DNA from: Sphingomonas sp. 3P27F8
GTDB lineage: Bacteria; Pseudomonadota; Alphaproteobacteria; Sphingomonadales; Sphingomonadaceae
Assembly (NCBI RefSeq): GCF_005502745.1
Contig: NZ_SCNL01000011.1
Span: 1-64,000, forward strand
Direction: 5' to 3'
DNA length: 64,000 nucleotides
Below are positions 54,884-63,814 of the stretch, piece by piece. The notes under the pieces were generated by a model. It searched no databases. It was not told the DNA's origin and saw only the letters and a list, made by a program, of their open reading frames with translations. Numbering within the stretch: position 1 is the first letter of the stretch; each line of letters opens with the position of its first letter. Made by a program: the position numbers and the translations under genes.

Positions 54884-56836
54884 GTGAGCGGGTTACTCGG
54901 GGGCACGATACCGGAAACCGTGGTATCGAAACTGCGCATCGTCATGCTGGCCGTGATGGGGGTGCTTGGCGTCGCCGTGCTCCTGGGGCTGATCGTGACG
55001 CTCGGCGAGGCGAATCGCCAGCGCGATCGCGCAATCCGGCTACAGTCACACAGTTACGACATCATGGTGCTGGCGCGATCGCTTGGCGGGACGATCGCGG
55101 AATCCGAGGCGTCGCTCGGCCGATTCGTCATCTCCGGCGACAAGCAGCTGGGCCGCCTTTACTACGACGAGTGGCAACTCGCCGGAAAGCAGATTGACCG
55201 GCTGACCGAACTGTCGCGTCAAAGCGATGGTCAGATTTCGCGCCTTGCGCGGCTGCGCGGCGCATATCAGCAACGCGGCAAGGAATTGTCGCTGATCGCG
55301 CTCAGCACCAATTACGGCAAGAACAACCAGGCGCTGTCGCTCTACTACGAGGCGCGGGAGTCGCCCTCGCTGGTATCCATCGACCGGCTGGTGGACGAGG
55401 TGACGCGCAGTGAGCGCGACCTGCTTGATCTGCGCACCCGAGAGACGCGCGACGCGATCGAGCGATCGACAAGGCTGGCGCGTATCCTCTCCGCGTTTGG
55501 CATCCTTATACTCATCGGCGCGATCGCACTCGGCACGCTCACGGTGCGCGTGCTGACCGAACGCGGCATCGCGCGGGCCGATGCTGACGCGGAGCGTGAA
55601 CGCGCAGACAAGTTCGCCGCCGCCGTGACGGTCGCCACCGCCGAACTTCGGCAACAGGAAGCGCGATTGCGCCAGGTGCAGAAGATGGAGGCGGTGGGCC
55701 AGTTGACTGGTGGAATCGCGCACGATTTCAATAATATGCTGGCAGTCGTCATGGGCGGACTGGAGCTCGCCCAGCGCGGCCTTTCCGGCAAAGGCGCGCG
55801 CGCGGAAGTCGGTCGCCATATCGACAGCGCCATGGAGGGGGCAAGGCGCGCCGCCGCGCTGACCGGCCAGCTCCTGACCTTCGCGCGCGAAACCGCGATC
55901 AATCCGGAAGTCATCGGCGCAAGTGAATTGCTGCTCAGCATGTCCGACCTTCTCGATCGCACGCTGGGTGACGCGATCACGATCGCGATTCGGGATGAGA
56001 GCGACGGCTGGAAACTGCGGGCCGATCGTGTCCAGCTCGAGAACAGCCTCCTCAATCTCGCTGTGAACGCCCGCGACGCGATGGGTGGTCGCGGTACACT
56101 GACGATCGCGGCCGGCACCGTTTCTTTGGGCGACGGCGAGCGGGAATGCCCGGCGGGCGAGTATCTGACGATCGCCGTCAGCGATACGGGCTGCGGCATG
56201 ACGCCGGAAGTCGCCGAGCGCGTGTTCGAACCGTTCTTCACGACCAAGCCGGTCGGCAAAGGCACCGGGCTCGGGCTCAGCCAGATCTTCGCGTTCGTCC
56301 GGCAGCAGCGCGGCGCGATCGCGCTCGATACCGCGCTCGGCGAAGGGACGACGATCACGCTCTACCTGCCACGCGAGGCAGCCGGCGAGGTGGCGCCGGC
56401 AACGGCGAACAAGCCGGTGGCGGACGTACTGCCCGCCTCCTCCTCGCTCGACGTGCTGGTGGTCGAAGATGATCCACGCGTACTCGCCGCCACGGTAAGC
56501 GCATTGAACGAATTGGGGCATCGGCCGATCGCGTGCGATGATCCGCTCGCGGCGCCGGAACTGCTCGCGACCCACCGGTCGATCGCGCTCATCATTTCCG
56601 ACGTGCTGATGCCCACCCGAACCGGGCCGGAAATGATCGCCGCGCTGGACGACGATCATGCCCATATCCCCGTCCTGTTCGTAACCGGCTATGCCGGTGA
56701 AATCGACGGTACGGTCGCGTTCGGTGGCCATCATGTGCTGCGCAAGCCATTCACGCTGATGGCGCTGGAGCGTGCGATCGGCGCGGCGATCGCAGCCGGC
56801 CCGGCCACCGCGCACGCCGACCTGGTCACCGAATAA
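54884..56836 (+). CDS. CHASE3 hybrid sensor histidine kinase with C-terminal receiver
   Basis: 650 residues from GTG. Two membrane helices (about 18-40 and 200-222) enclose a CHASE3-like periplasmic helical domain. A coiled linker precedes the H-box at His280 (GGIAHDFNNML, HWE/PAS-like HisKA subtype of hybrid kinases), the ATPase domain with GCGMTPEVAE and GTGLGLSQ, and a receiver with SDVLMPTRTGPEM. No separate HPt or response regulator is adjacent. It sits between the sphingolipid genes and lptF, so envelope sensing is plausible. Confidence 0.9.
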   Translation: MSGLLGGTIPETVVSKLRIVMLAVMGVLGVAVLLGLIVTLGEANRQRDRAIRLQSHSYDIMVLARSLGGTIAESEASLGRFVISGDKQLGRLYYDEWQLAGKQIDRLTELSRQSDGQISRLARLRGAYQQRGKELSLIALSTNYGKNNQALSLYYEARESPSLVSIDRLVDEVTRSERDLLDLRTRETRDAIERSTRLARILSAFGILILIGAIALGTLTVRVLTERGIARADADAERERADKFAAAVTVATAELRQQEARLRQVQKMEAVGQLTGGIAHDFNNMLAVVMGGLELAQRGLSGKGARAEVGRHIDSAMEGARRAAALTGQLLTFARETAINPEVIGASELLLSMSDLLDRTLGDAITIAIRDESDGWKLRADRVQLENSLLNLAVNARDAMGGRGTLTIAAGTVSLGDGERECPAGEYLTIAVSDTGCGMTPEVAERVFEPFFTTKPVGKGTGLGLSQIFAFVRQQRGAIALDTALGEGTTITLYLPREAAGEVAPATANKPVADVLPASSSLDVLVVEDDPRVLAATVSALNELGHRPIACDDPLAAPELLATHRSIALIISDVLMPTRTGPEMIAALDDDHAHIPVLFVTGYAGEIDGTVAFGGHHVLRKPFTLMALERAIGAAIAAGPATAHADLVTE

Positions 56837-56938
56837 CGCATCGATTTCGATCCGGCGGATATTTCCGGCTGACGCCCGGCATTCCCCCGCCTATACCGCC
56901 CCGATCCATACGCAGCGCCGAGTGACAATTCCCCGACC

Positions 56939-58138
56939 ATGAAATCGATCGACCGCTACATGGCACGGCTGATCGCGCTGCCGCTGTTCTCCACGCTGGT
57001 TCTCGCGGCGATGCTGCTGGTGCTCGATCGCATGCTCCGCCTGTTCGATTTCGTCGCGACGGAGGGCGGCCCGGTTTCGGTCGTCTGGAAGATGCTGGCG
57101 AACCTGCTGCCCGAATATCTCGGGCTCGGCATCCCGATCGGGCTCATGCTGGGCATCCTGCTCGCCTTCCGCCGGCTCGCCACCTCATCCGAACTGGACG
57201 TGATGCGCGGCGTGGGGATGAGTTACGGTCGGCTGCTACGCGTGCCATATCTGTATGCGATCGGCCTCGCGCTGCTGAATCTCGCCATCGTCGGCTATGT
57301 CCAGCCGAAGGCGCGCTACGCTTATGAGCAGCTCCGCTTCGAGCTGCGTACCGGCGCGCTCGGTGCGTCGATCAAGGTCGGGGAATTTACCCATCTCGGC
57401 GACCGCCTTACGCTTCGGATCGAGCAGAGCCGCGATGACGGGCGCCAGCTTTCGGGGATATTCGTCCACACGCAGACGCCGAAGGGCGATTGGGTTGGCG
57501 TGACGGCGCAACATGGCCAGTTCCTCGCCACCGACGATCCGGATGTCATCATCCTGCGCCTCACCAACGGAACGCTGGTTCACAATCGCGCCGATTTTCG
57601 CACGCCGCGCGTGCTGAGCTTCAGCAGCCACGATCTGCCGATCAACCTGCCCAAGTTCGAGCAGTTCCGCGTCCGCAGCGGCGAAAGCCTGGAGGCGACG
57701 CTGCCCGAACTCGCACGCACCGGCCGCTCCGCCCAGTCCCCGCAGGAGCGCGACAGCAGCCGGGCGGAATTCCATTTCCGCGTGGCCGAAGTCGCTTCGA
57801 TGTTCCTGCTGCCGTTGCTGGCGGTGGCGCTGGGCGTTCCGCCGAAACGCTCCACCTCGGCGCTCGGCGTCTTCCTGTCGATCGTGATGATCGTGACCTA
57901 TCACAAGGTCAATCAATACGCCGCCACCGTCGGGCAGCAGGGGAGAATCGATCCGTTCATCGCCTTGTGGGTGCCGTTCCTGTGTTTCGCCGGGCTGGTG
58001 CTGTGGATGTATCGCACGATCGCCTATGTGCCCGGCGGTCAGCCGATCGGTGCGCTCGAGCGCGTGGCCGGCAAGGCCTGGAAAGCGGTGGCGCGGTACT
58101 TGCCCGGCCGCCGTCGCAAGGTGGAGGGTGCGGCATGA
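56939..58138 (+). CDS. lptF: LPS export permease LptF
   Basis: 399 residues, YjgP/YjgQ family: N-terminal SIDRYMARLIALPLF, LLPEYLGLGIPIG, and a periplasmic beta-jellyroll, with six helices. Part of the LptB2FG ABC exporter. Followed by lptG with ATGA overlap. In a lineage that uses glycosphingolipids, what it moves is open. Confidence 0.93.
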   Translation: MKSIDRYMARLIALPLFSTLVLAAMLLVLDRMLRLFDFVATEGGPVSVVWKMLANLLPEYLGLGIPIGLMLGILLAFRRLATSSELDVMRGVGMSYGRLLRVPYLYAIGLALLNLAIVGYVQPKARYAYEQLRFELRTGALGASIKVGEFTHLGDRLTLRIEQSRDDGRQLSGIFVHTQTPKGDWVGVTAQHGQFLATDDPDVIILRLTNGTLVHNRADFRTPRVLSFSSHDLPINLPKFEQFRVRSGESLEATLPELARTGRSAQSPQERDSSRAEFHFRVAEVASMFLLPLLAVALGVPPKRSTSALGVFLSIVMIVTYHKVNQYAATVGQQGRIDPFIALWVPFLCFAGLVLWMYRTIAYVPGGQPIGALERVAGKAWKAVARYLPGRRRKVEGAA

Positions 58139-59226
58139 CCTCCTTCTTCCCGTCACGCACCGTATCTCTCTACATGGGCCGGATGTTCCTGGTCCGGACC
58201 TTCGGCATCCTTGCCGGGTTGGTACTGGTGCTGCAGGCGCTCGATCTGCTTGGCGAATCGGGCAAGATCCTGGCGGTTCGCGGCAATGGCGACGCGCAGA
58301 TCTGGTATTACGTTTCCCTGCGCGTTCCGCAGATCATCGCGCGCTTCCTGCCCTTCTCCGTCCTGCTCGGCACGATCCTGACGCTGATCACGATGAACCA
58401 GAACAGCGAGGTGGTGGCGCTTAAGGGCGCGGGCATGTCCGCGCATCAGGTGCTCGCGCCGCTGATCGTCGCCAGCATGGGCGTCGCGGTGGTGAGCTTT
58501 GCGTTCAACGACCGGATCGTGCCGCGCGCGACGGCGACACTCAACCGCTGGCAGAAGGTCGATTACGGCTCGATACCGGCCGAGCGTGGCGATCGATCGA
58601 ACGTGTGGGTGAGATCCGGGCAGAATCTGGTCGAAGTCGATCAGATCACCGGGCGCGGCGACGCCGCGCGGCTTTCCGGGATCACGGTTTACGATCGCAG
58701 CGGCGGCGAGCTGCGTGGGATCACCACCGCGCTGCACGGCAAGCGTGTCGCCGATGGCTGGTCGATCTCGCCCGCGCAGCGCTTCGATGTCGCGAGTGGC
58801 AAGGTCACCAGGCTGGGCACGACAATTGTCGCGCGCGGCGTGACGTCGGACCAGTTGACGCTGGCTTCCGCCGATGCCGACGAGCTTTCGTTTAGCGAAC
58901 TGAAGGCGGCAATCGACGATCTCGGGGCGGCCGGACGGCCCACCAAATCACTGGAGGGCTCGCTCTGGCACAAACTGTCCGGCCCGCTCTCCTCCGTGCT
59001 GATGCCGCTGCTCGGCGCTGTGGCGGCGTTCGGAATCGCACGATCCGGCAAGTTGTTCGTGCGCGCCGTCATCGGCATGGCGCTCGGCTTTGCCTATTTC
59101 GTCGCGGACAATTTCGCGCTGGCGATGGGCAATCTGGGCGCCTATCCGCCTTTTCTGGCAGCCTGGGCGCCCTTCCTGCTGTTCCTGTTCATCGGCGAAA
59201 CGGTGTTGCTGCGCACCGAAGAATAA
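58135..59226 (+). CDS. lptG: LPS export permease LptG
   Basis: 363 residues from MTSFFPSR, ATGA overlap with lptF. Same fold, with LYMGRMFLVRTFGI and FLPFSVLLGTILTL near the start and the C-terminal FVADNFALAMGNLG. Partner of LptF. Ends 8 bp before the convergent desaturase. Confidence 0.93.
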   Translation: MTSFFPSRTVSLYMGRMFLVRTFGILAGLVLVLQALDLLGESGKILAVRGNGDAQIWYYVSLRVPQIIARFLPFSVLLGTILTLITMNQNSEVVALKGAGMSAHQVLAPLIVASMGVAVVSFAFNDRIVPRATATLNRWQKVDYGSIPAERGDRSNVWVRSGQNLVEVDQITGRGDAARLSGITVYDRSGGELRGITTALHGKRVADGWSISPAQRFDVASGKVTRLGTTIVARGVTSDQLTLASADADELSFSELKAAIDDLGAAGRPTKSLEGSLWHKLSGPLSSVLMPLLGAVAAFGIARSGKLFVRAVIGMALGFAYFVADNFALAMGNLGAYPPFLAAWAPFLLFLFIGETVLLRTEE

Positions 59227-59234
59227 GCCTGGTT

Positions 59235-60329
59235 TCAGCGGCGCGGCAGCATCGTGCTCCGCGCAATCTTGCCGACCAGATACGGCAGGCTGCGATAGCT
59301 GGCATTGTGATAGCAAGACCCCGCGTCCAGCGCCGCCGTCAGGCGCCGATGCGCCTCGCCCAGCGAGTGATACGGGACACCCGGCAGCAAATGGTGAAGC
59401 GCATGATAGCGCAGGCCAACCGGCGCCCACAGCGCGGGGAGCACACCCGGCGGCGGCACGTTAACCGAATCCAGATATTGCGCGGTGACGGTCATCGCCT
59501 CGCCCTCGTTTTCCCACAGATGGGCGACGAGCGTGCGAACCTGATTAAGCACCGCCACGCCCGACGAGATCGCGAGCATGATAACAAAGGCGCGCAACGG
59601 GAGCGTGCCCGTGGCCACCAGCGCAAGTAGCGCGATCGCCCAGCATGCGCAGGCGATCTCGATCCGGTTCCACTGCGCGCGGAAATCGCCCTCGGGCATC
59701 CGGCGGCGGAACGCAGGATTGATCGCCAGCGCCGAATAACGCTCCACCACCATACGCCGCAACGGGGGGATCAGCAGCGATAGCGGCGAAAGCACGGCAA
59801 AACGGAACATCAGCGCGATCGGCGTCAGCCCGGCCACGACGATGAACGCCGGCAAGGTCCACGGCTTCATCAGCGCCAGCGGAAGATATTCCGGGTCCTC
59901 CGACGTGCCGTAACGCGTGCGAGCGTGGTGCAGGTTGTGCACCCCTTCATACATGAAGGACGGCACCAGCATCGGCACCCCGATGAACAGATTATAGGCG
60001 AAGCGAAAACCGGGGAGCACGGCGTGGCGCACATGCGTCAGTTCGTGGATGAAGCTCAACGCACGATATAGGGCAAGCACCGCGATCAGCGCCGCGGCGA
60101 TCGCGATCCACGTCGAACCGCTCAGGACCGCGAGCACGAGTCCCGCATAGCCGATCGCGACAGATCCCAGGAAATCCCCCCAGTATATGCCCGCGCGCGG
60201 CGCGTTGATGTCACGCGTCAGTTCCGCGGCCGCCTTCAGCATCGCGCGGTCGTCTGCGATCGGCAAGCGCGCCGTGCTGTCGGTCGCGGCTTCGCGGTCG
60301 AGAATAATGCTGGTCATGGCGTGGCTCAT
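59235..60329 (-). CDS. Fatty-acid desaturase family protein
   Basis: 364 residues (an alternative ATG lies at 60317). Three His boxes: HELTH, HNLHH and HALHH, with membrane helices between. Di-iron acyl-lipid or acyl-CoA desaturase/hydroxylase. Near the sphingolipid genes a role in modifying the acyl or long-chain base is possible, but it may equally act on phospholipids. Confidence 0.9.
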   Translation of the reverse strand: MSHAMTSIILDREAATDSTARLPIADDRAMLKAAAELTRDINAPRAGIYWGDFLGSVAIGYAGLVLAVLSGSTWIAIAAALIAVLALYRALSFIHELTHVRHAVLPGFRFAYNLFIGVPMLVPSFMYEGVHNLHHARTRYGTSEDPEYLPLALMKPWTLPAFIVVAGLTPIALMFRFAVLSPLSLLIPPLRRMVVERYSALAINPAFRRRMPEGDFRAQWNRIEIACACWAIALLALVATGTLPLRAFVIMLAISSGVAVLNQVRTLVAHLWENEGEAMTVTAQYLDSVNVPPPGVLPALWAPVGLRYHALHHLLPGVPYHSLGEAHRRLTAALDAGSCYHNASYRSLPYLVGKIARSTMLPRR

Positions 60330-60437
60330 TGCCCGAAGATAGTGGCGATACGGTGGCCTTTACAGGTCGGCGATCGCGCGATGATGACGGAAAGGTCACT
60401 CGCCATGATCGCTTCGGGCGATTATTGCGCTGATCTC

Positions 60438-61592
60438 ATGGCATCAGCACTCACTATCCGCCCCGTCCTGACGAAGCGTGATCGCAAGACCTTCGTCGAC
60501 TTCCCCTTCAGGCTTTACCGCGACGATCCGAATTGGGTGCCGCCGCTTAAAGGCGAAGCGCTGGGGCTGATAACGCCGGAAAAGAACGGCTGGTACAGCC
60601 ATGCGATTGCGCAGCTTTTCCTCGCCGAGCAGGACGGCCGCGTGGTCGGTCGCATCTCGGCACATATCGATACGCTGGCGCTGGAGATGCCCGCCGATCG
60701 CGGTTTCGGCCCGGGCACCGGCTTCTGGGGGCTTATGGAGGCCGAGCGCGAGGAGGTGTTCACCGCGCTGATTGCCGCAGCGGAAGGCTGGCTGCGCGAG
60801 AACGGCACCACGCGGGTGATCGGGCCGGTATCGCAATCGGTGTGGGAAGAGCCGGGGCTGCTGATCGAGGGCTTCGATCATCCGCCCACGGTGATGATGG
60901 GTCATGCCAGGAAAGAATATCGCGGCTGGGTCGAGCGGGCCGGTTATCTCCCGGTGAAGCAGCTTCTCACCTACGATCTGGCGATCGACAAGGGCTTCCC
61001 CCCGATCGTCAACCGCATCGTGGCATCGGGCGAAAAGAACCCGCGCATCCGGATCCGCGAAGTGGACAAGTCACGCTTCATGGAAGAGGCGACGATCATC
61101 CTCGGCATCCTTAATGATGCGTGGTCCGACAATTGGGGGTTCGTGCCGCTCACGCAGCCTGAGATCGACGATATCGGGGTGAAGCTTAAGCCGATTGTCT
61201 TCAACGACCTGATCCGCATCGCCGAATTCGACGGGCGGCCGGTGGCGTTCATGATCACGCTCCCCGATCTCAACGAGGCGATCAAGCCGCTGAACGGTAA
61301 CCTGCTGCCGTTCGGCTGGGCCAAGCTGCTGTTATGGCTCCGCAAGCCAAAAGCACATACGATGCGTGTGCCGCTGATGGGGGTGCTGAAAGAGCTTCAG
61401 TCGTCGCGCCTCGCCAGCCAGCTTGCTTTCATGATGATAGAGTTCATCCGTCGCGACGCGGTGGCCCACTATGGCGCCACACGCGGCGAGATCGGATGGG
61501 TATTGGACGATAATCAGGGCATGAACTCGATCGCAGGCGCGATCGAGAGCAAGGTCAACAAGGTATATCAAATCTACCTTCGCGAGATCTGA
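60438..61592 (+). CDS. GNAT-like N-acyltransferase, candidate bacterial ceramide synthase
   Basis: 384 residues from MASALTIRP, just before the conserved core; ATGs at 60381 and 60405 are alternatives, the latter with a GGAAAGG upstream. Core motifs: FRLYRDDPNWVPPL, GWYSHAIAQLFLAEQDGRVVGRISAH and GHARKEYRGWVERAGYL. Such proteins are annotated as N-acetyltransferases. To my knowledge the Caulobacter ceramide synthase (bCerS) is a GNAT-type protein encoded near its spt gene, and this protein would be the matching candidate for N-acylating sphinganine. Orthology cannot be proved from the sequence alone. Confidence 0.7.
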   Translation: MASALTIRPVLTKRDRKTFVDFPFRLYRDDPNWVPPLKGEALGLITPEKNGWYSHAIAQLFLAEQDGRVVGRISAHIDTLALEMPADRGFGPGTGFWGLMEAEREEVFTALIAAAEGWLRENGTTRVIGPVSQSVWEEPGLLIEGFDHPPTVMMGHARKEYRGWVERAGYLPVKQLLTYDLAIDKGFPPIVNRIVASGEKNPRIRIREVDKSRFMEEATIILGILNDAWSDNWGFVPLTQPEIDDIGVKLKPIVFNDLIRIAEFDGRPVAFMITLPDLNEAIKPLNGNLLPFGWAKLLLWLRKPKAHTMRVPLMGVLKELQSSRLASQLAFMMIEFIRRDAVAHYGATRGEIGWVLDDNQGMNSIAGAIESKVNKVYQIYLREI

Positions 61593-61650
61593 CCGCGAAA
61601 CGGGCGGTCCGCGACGATAAGGGTCGACACGGGCCGCCCAGCACGCTGGG

Positions 61651-61884
61651 TCACTTGGCGAGCGGATCCAGGCCCAATTTGGTCCATTCGGCGCGGGTGC
61701 GGCATACCTTCGTCGGCAGACGTGAGCCGGTGAAATTATCGACCACGCAGATCCGCTGGGTCGACGAAGGCTCCGTACCCGCGACTGGCGCGGCGGTCGC
61801 CGGCGCCGCGGTGCGGGCGGCGGCGGGTACGGCCGACGCGGCGGCGATTGCGACGGCGGCGACGATCAGGGACTTGGTATTCAT
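61651..61884 (-). CDS. Small secreted two-Cys protein
   Basis: 77 residues from MNTKSL with GGAGGAGG upstream. Signal peptide ends AAARTA. Mature part has ICVVDNFTGSRLPTKVCRTRAEW, with a Cys pair 16 residues apart in a TGSRxPxKVC context that I have seen as a recurring motif in sphingomonad secreted proteins. Function unknown. Confidence 0.75.
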   Translation of the reverse strand: MNTKSLIVAAVAIAAASAVPAAARTAAPATAAPVAGTEPSSTQRICVVDNFTGSRLPTKVCRTRAEWTKLGLDPLAK

Positions 61885-62156
61885 AGCTTCCTCCTCCGAA
61901 ATTCTGGCAGCGTTTCGTGCTGCGATCATCGGATTGCATCTGCCGTGCCAAACTTGAATATTGTTTTATATCAGTGTCTTAGTAAATTGATTACAGTTGT
62001 AATCCGCCAGATGTTGGCGCATCGTCCGAAATGGAGGTGCGTTCCGCCACGATGCGCGATCACATCGACAGCGAGAGCTTGATGACGGCGCCGATCTGCA
62101 TAGACATGGCCGCCAAAGCTGCGCACTGACACGTTTTGCGAGATGCAGGATTTGCG

Positions 62157-63233
62157 ATGATGGAAGGCGCGCCTACGATCGATCCCCACCGCGTATGGCT
62201 GTCGGAGGCGATCCGACGGATCGAGGCGGATTTCAATCGCTCGGCAGATACGCATCTGATCCGCGTCGATCTGCCGAACCATCGCGGGATCACTCTGTAT
62301 CTGAAGGACGAAAGCTCGCACCCCACCGGCAGCCTGAAGCACCGGCTGGCGCGCTCGCTGTTTCTCTACGCGCTGTGCAACGAATGGATCGGGCCGGACA
62401 CCTGCGTGATCGAGGCGTCATCCGGCTCGACGGCGGTGAGCGAGGCGTATTTCGCGCGGATGCTGGGGTTGCGCTTCATCGCGGTGGTGCCCGGAACCAC
62501 CGCCGCGCCGAAGCTCGACGCGATCCGTTTCCAGGGCGGCGAGATCTACACCGTGGACGATCCGCGCACCGTCTATGAGGTCGCGCACCGGCTCGCGAAG
62601 GAAACGCGCGGGCATTATCTCGACCAGTTCACTTATGCCGAGCGGGCGACAGACTGGCGCGGCAACAACAATATCGCCGAGAGCATCTTTACCCAGATGG
62701 CGCGCGAGGAGCGCCCGATCCCGGAGTGGATCGTGTGCGGGGCGGGCACCGGCGGCACCTCGGCGACAATCGGGCGGTTCATCCGCTATCAGCGCCATGC
62801 CACGCGCCTGCTCGTTGCTGACCCGGTCCATTCGATATTTCACCGGCATTATGCCGATCGCAGCATTGCCCAGTTACCGGCGGGCTGCGCCTCCTGCATC
62901 GAGGGTATCGGGCGTCCGCGCGTCGAGCCGAGCTTCGTCCCGGGCGTGATCGACCGTATGGTCGCGGTCGAGGACGCACAGAGCATTGGGGCGATGCGCG
63001 CGCTGTCCGATCGGCTCGGGCGGCGTGTCGGCGGATCGACCGGCACCAATCTGTGGGCCTGCGCGCAGCTGGTCGAGGAAATGGCGGCGGCCGGAGAGCG
63101 CGGCAGCATCGTGACGCTATTGTGCGATGGCGGCGATCGATATGGCTGCACCTATTATGACGACGCATGGCTCGCCCGGCGGGGCATCGATTGGCGGAGC
63201 GCGGCCGACCGCGTCGCGGCATTATGGGCATAG
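62157..63233 (+). CDS. PLP-dependent cysteine synthase/desulfhydrase-family enzyme
   Basis: 358 residues (start at ATGATG with AGGA upstream). PLP-Lys in TGSLKHRLA, the GSTGT phosphate region in [14 protein letters not shown], and [14 protein letters not shown]. Fold type II. Resembles the Cds1-like L-cysteine desulfhydrase / cysteine synthase group; synthase or desulfhydrase cannot be told apart here. The 272-bp upstream region is AT-rich and promoter-like. Confidence 0.88.
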   Translation: MMEGAPTIDPHRVWLSEAIRRIEADFNRSADTHLIRVDLPNHRGITLYLKDESSHPTGSLKHRLARSLFLYALCNEWIGPDTCVIEASSGSTAVSEAYFARMLGLRFIAVVPGTTAAPKLDAIRFQGGEIYTVDDPRTVYEVAHRLAKETRGHYLDQFTYAERATDWRGNNNIAESIFTQMAREERPIPEWIVCGAGTGGTSATIGRFIRYQRHATRLLVADPVHSIFHRHYADRSIAQLPAGCASCIEGIGRPRVEPSFVPGVIDRMVAVEDAQSIGAMRALSDRLGRRVGGSTGTNLWACAQLVEEMAAAGERGSIVTLLCDGGDRYGCTYYDDAWLARRGIDWRSAADRVAALWA

Positions 63234-63325
63234 CGACAGCCTCGCTGGCGTTCGGCACGAACGAAGCCGGGCCTGCCACTTTAGTCGCCGGCGATCCACA
63301 CAGCGGCACCGTCCGCGAGCGGACG

Positions 63326-63433
63326 ATGCCCGAGCTTTCGGACGTTGCGCTTTTCGTCGTCGCCGTGATCGCGATATGGCTCACGCGGCGCGCATTGCGG
63401 CGGCGAATGCAAAAACGTCCGCCACGCGGTTGA
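63326..63433 (+). CDS. Possible micro-membrane protein
   Basis: 35 codons from ATG: one hydrophobic segment (VALFVVAVIAIWLTR) then an Arg-rich tail. It sits between the PLP enzyme and hisE. Only codon pattern and hydrophobicity support it; the SD is weak. Confidence 0.3.
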   Translation: MPELSDVALFVVAVIAIWLTRRALRRRMQKRPPRG

Positions 63434-63465
63434 CCGCGCGCGCGCCAGGCGGCACCGCTGCCGTC

Positions 63466-63801
63466 ATGGCCGACGATACATTCGACCGCCTCGAGGCGAC
63501 GATCCGCGCGCGCAAGGACGCGGCGGCGATGAAGTCCTACACCGCCAGCCTGTTTTTCCAGGGGCGCAAACGGATCGCGCAGAAGCTGGGCGAGGAAGCG
63601 GTGGAGACCGTTATCGCCGCCTGCTCTGGCGACGATGCGAAGATAATTCCCGAGGCGGCAGACCTGATTTTCCATCTGCTCGTCCTGCTTGCCGACGCCG
63701 ATCTGTCGCTGGACGACGTGCGCCGCGAACTCGACCGGCGCGAAGGCCAGTCCGGTCATGACGAAAAAGCCGGCCGGCCACTTTCCTTCCGTCCCGAATA
63801 G
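63466..63801 (+). CDS. hisE: Phosphoribosyl-ATP pyrophosphatase
   Basis: 111 residues from MADDTF. Motifs SYTASLFFQGRKRIAQKLGEEAVETVIAAC and EAADLIFHLLVLL. Second step of histidine synthesis. The other his genes are not in this window. The upstream frame is open but not family-like. Confidence 0.92.
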   Translation: MADDTFDRLEATIRARKDAAAMKSYTASLFFQGRKRIAQKLGEEAVETVIAACSGDDAKIIPEAADLIFHLLVLLADADLSLDDVRRELDRREGQSGHDEKAGRPLSFRPE

Positions 63802-63814
63802 CCAGAGGTGACAC

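Noticed and set aside
55046..56815. Minus-strand open frame of 589 codons
   Set aside because: Antisense to the hybrid kinase; no domains.
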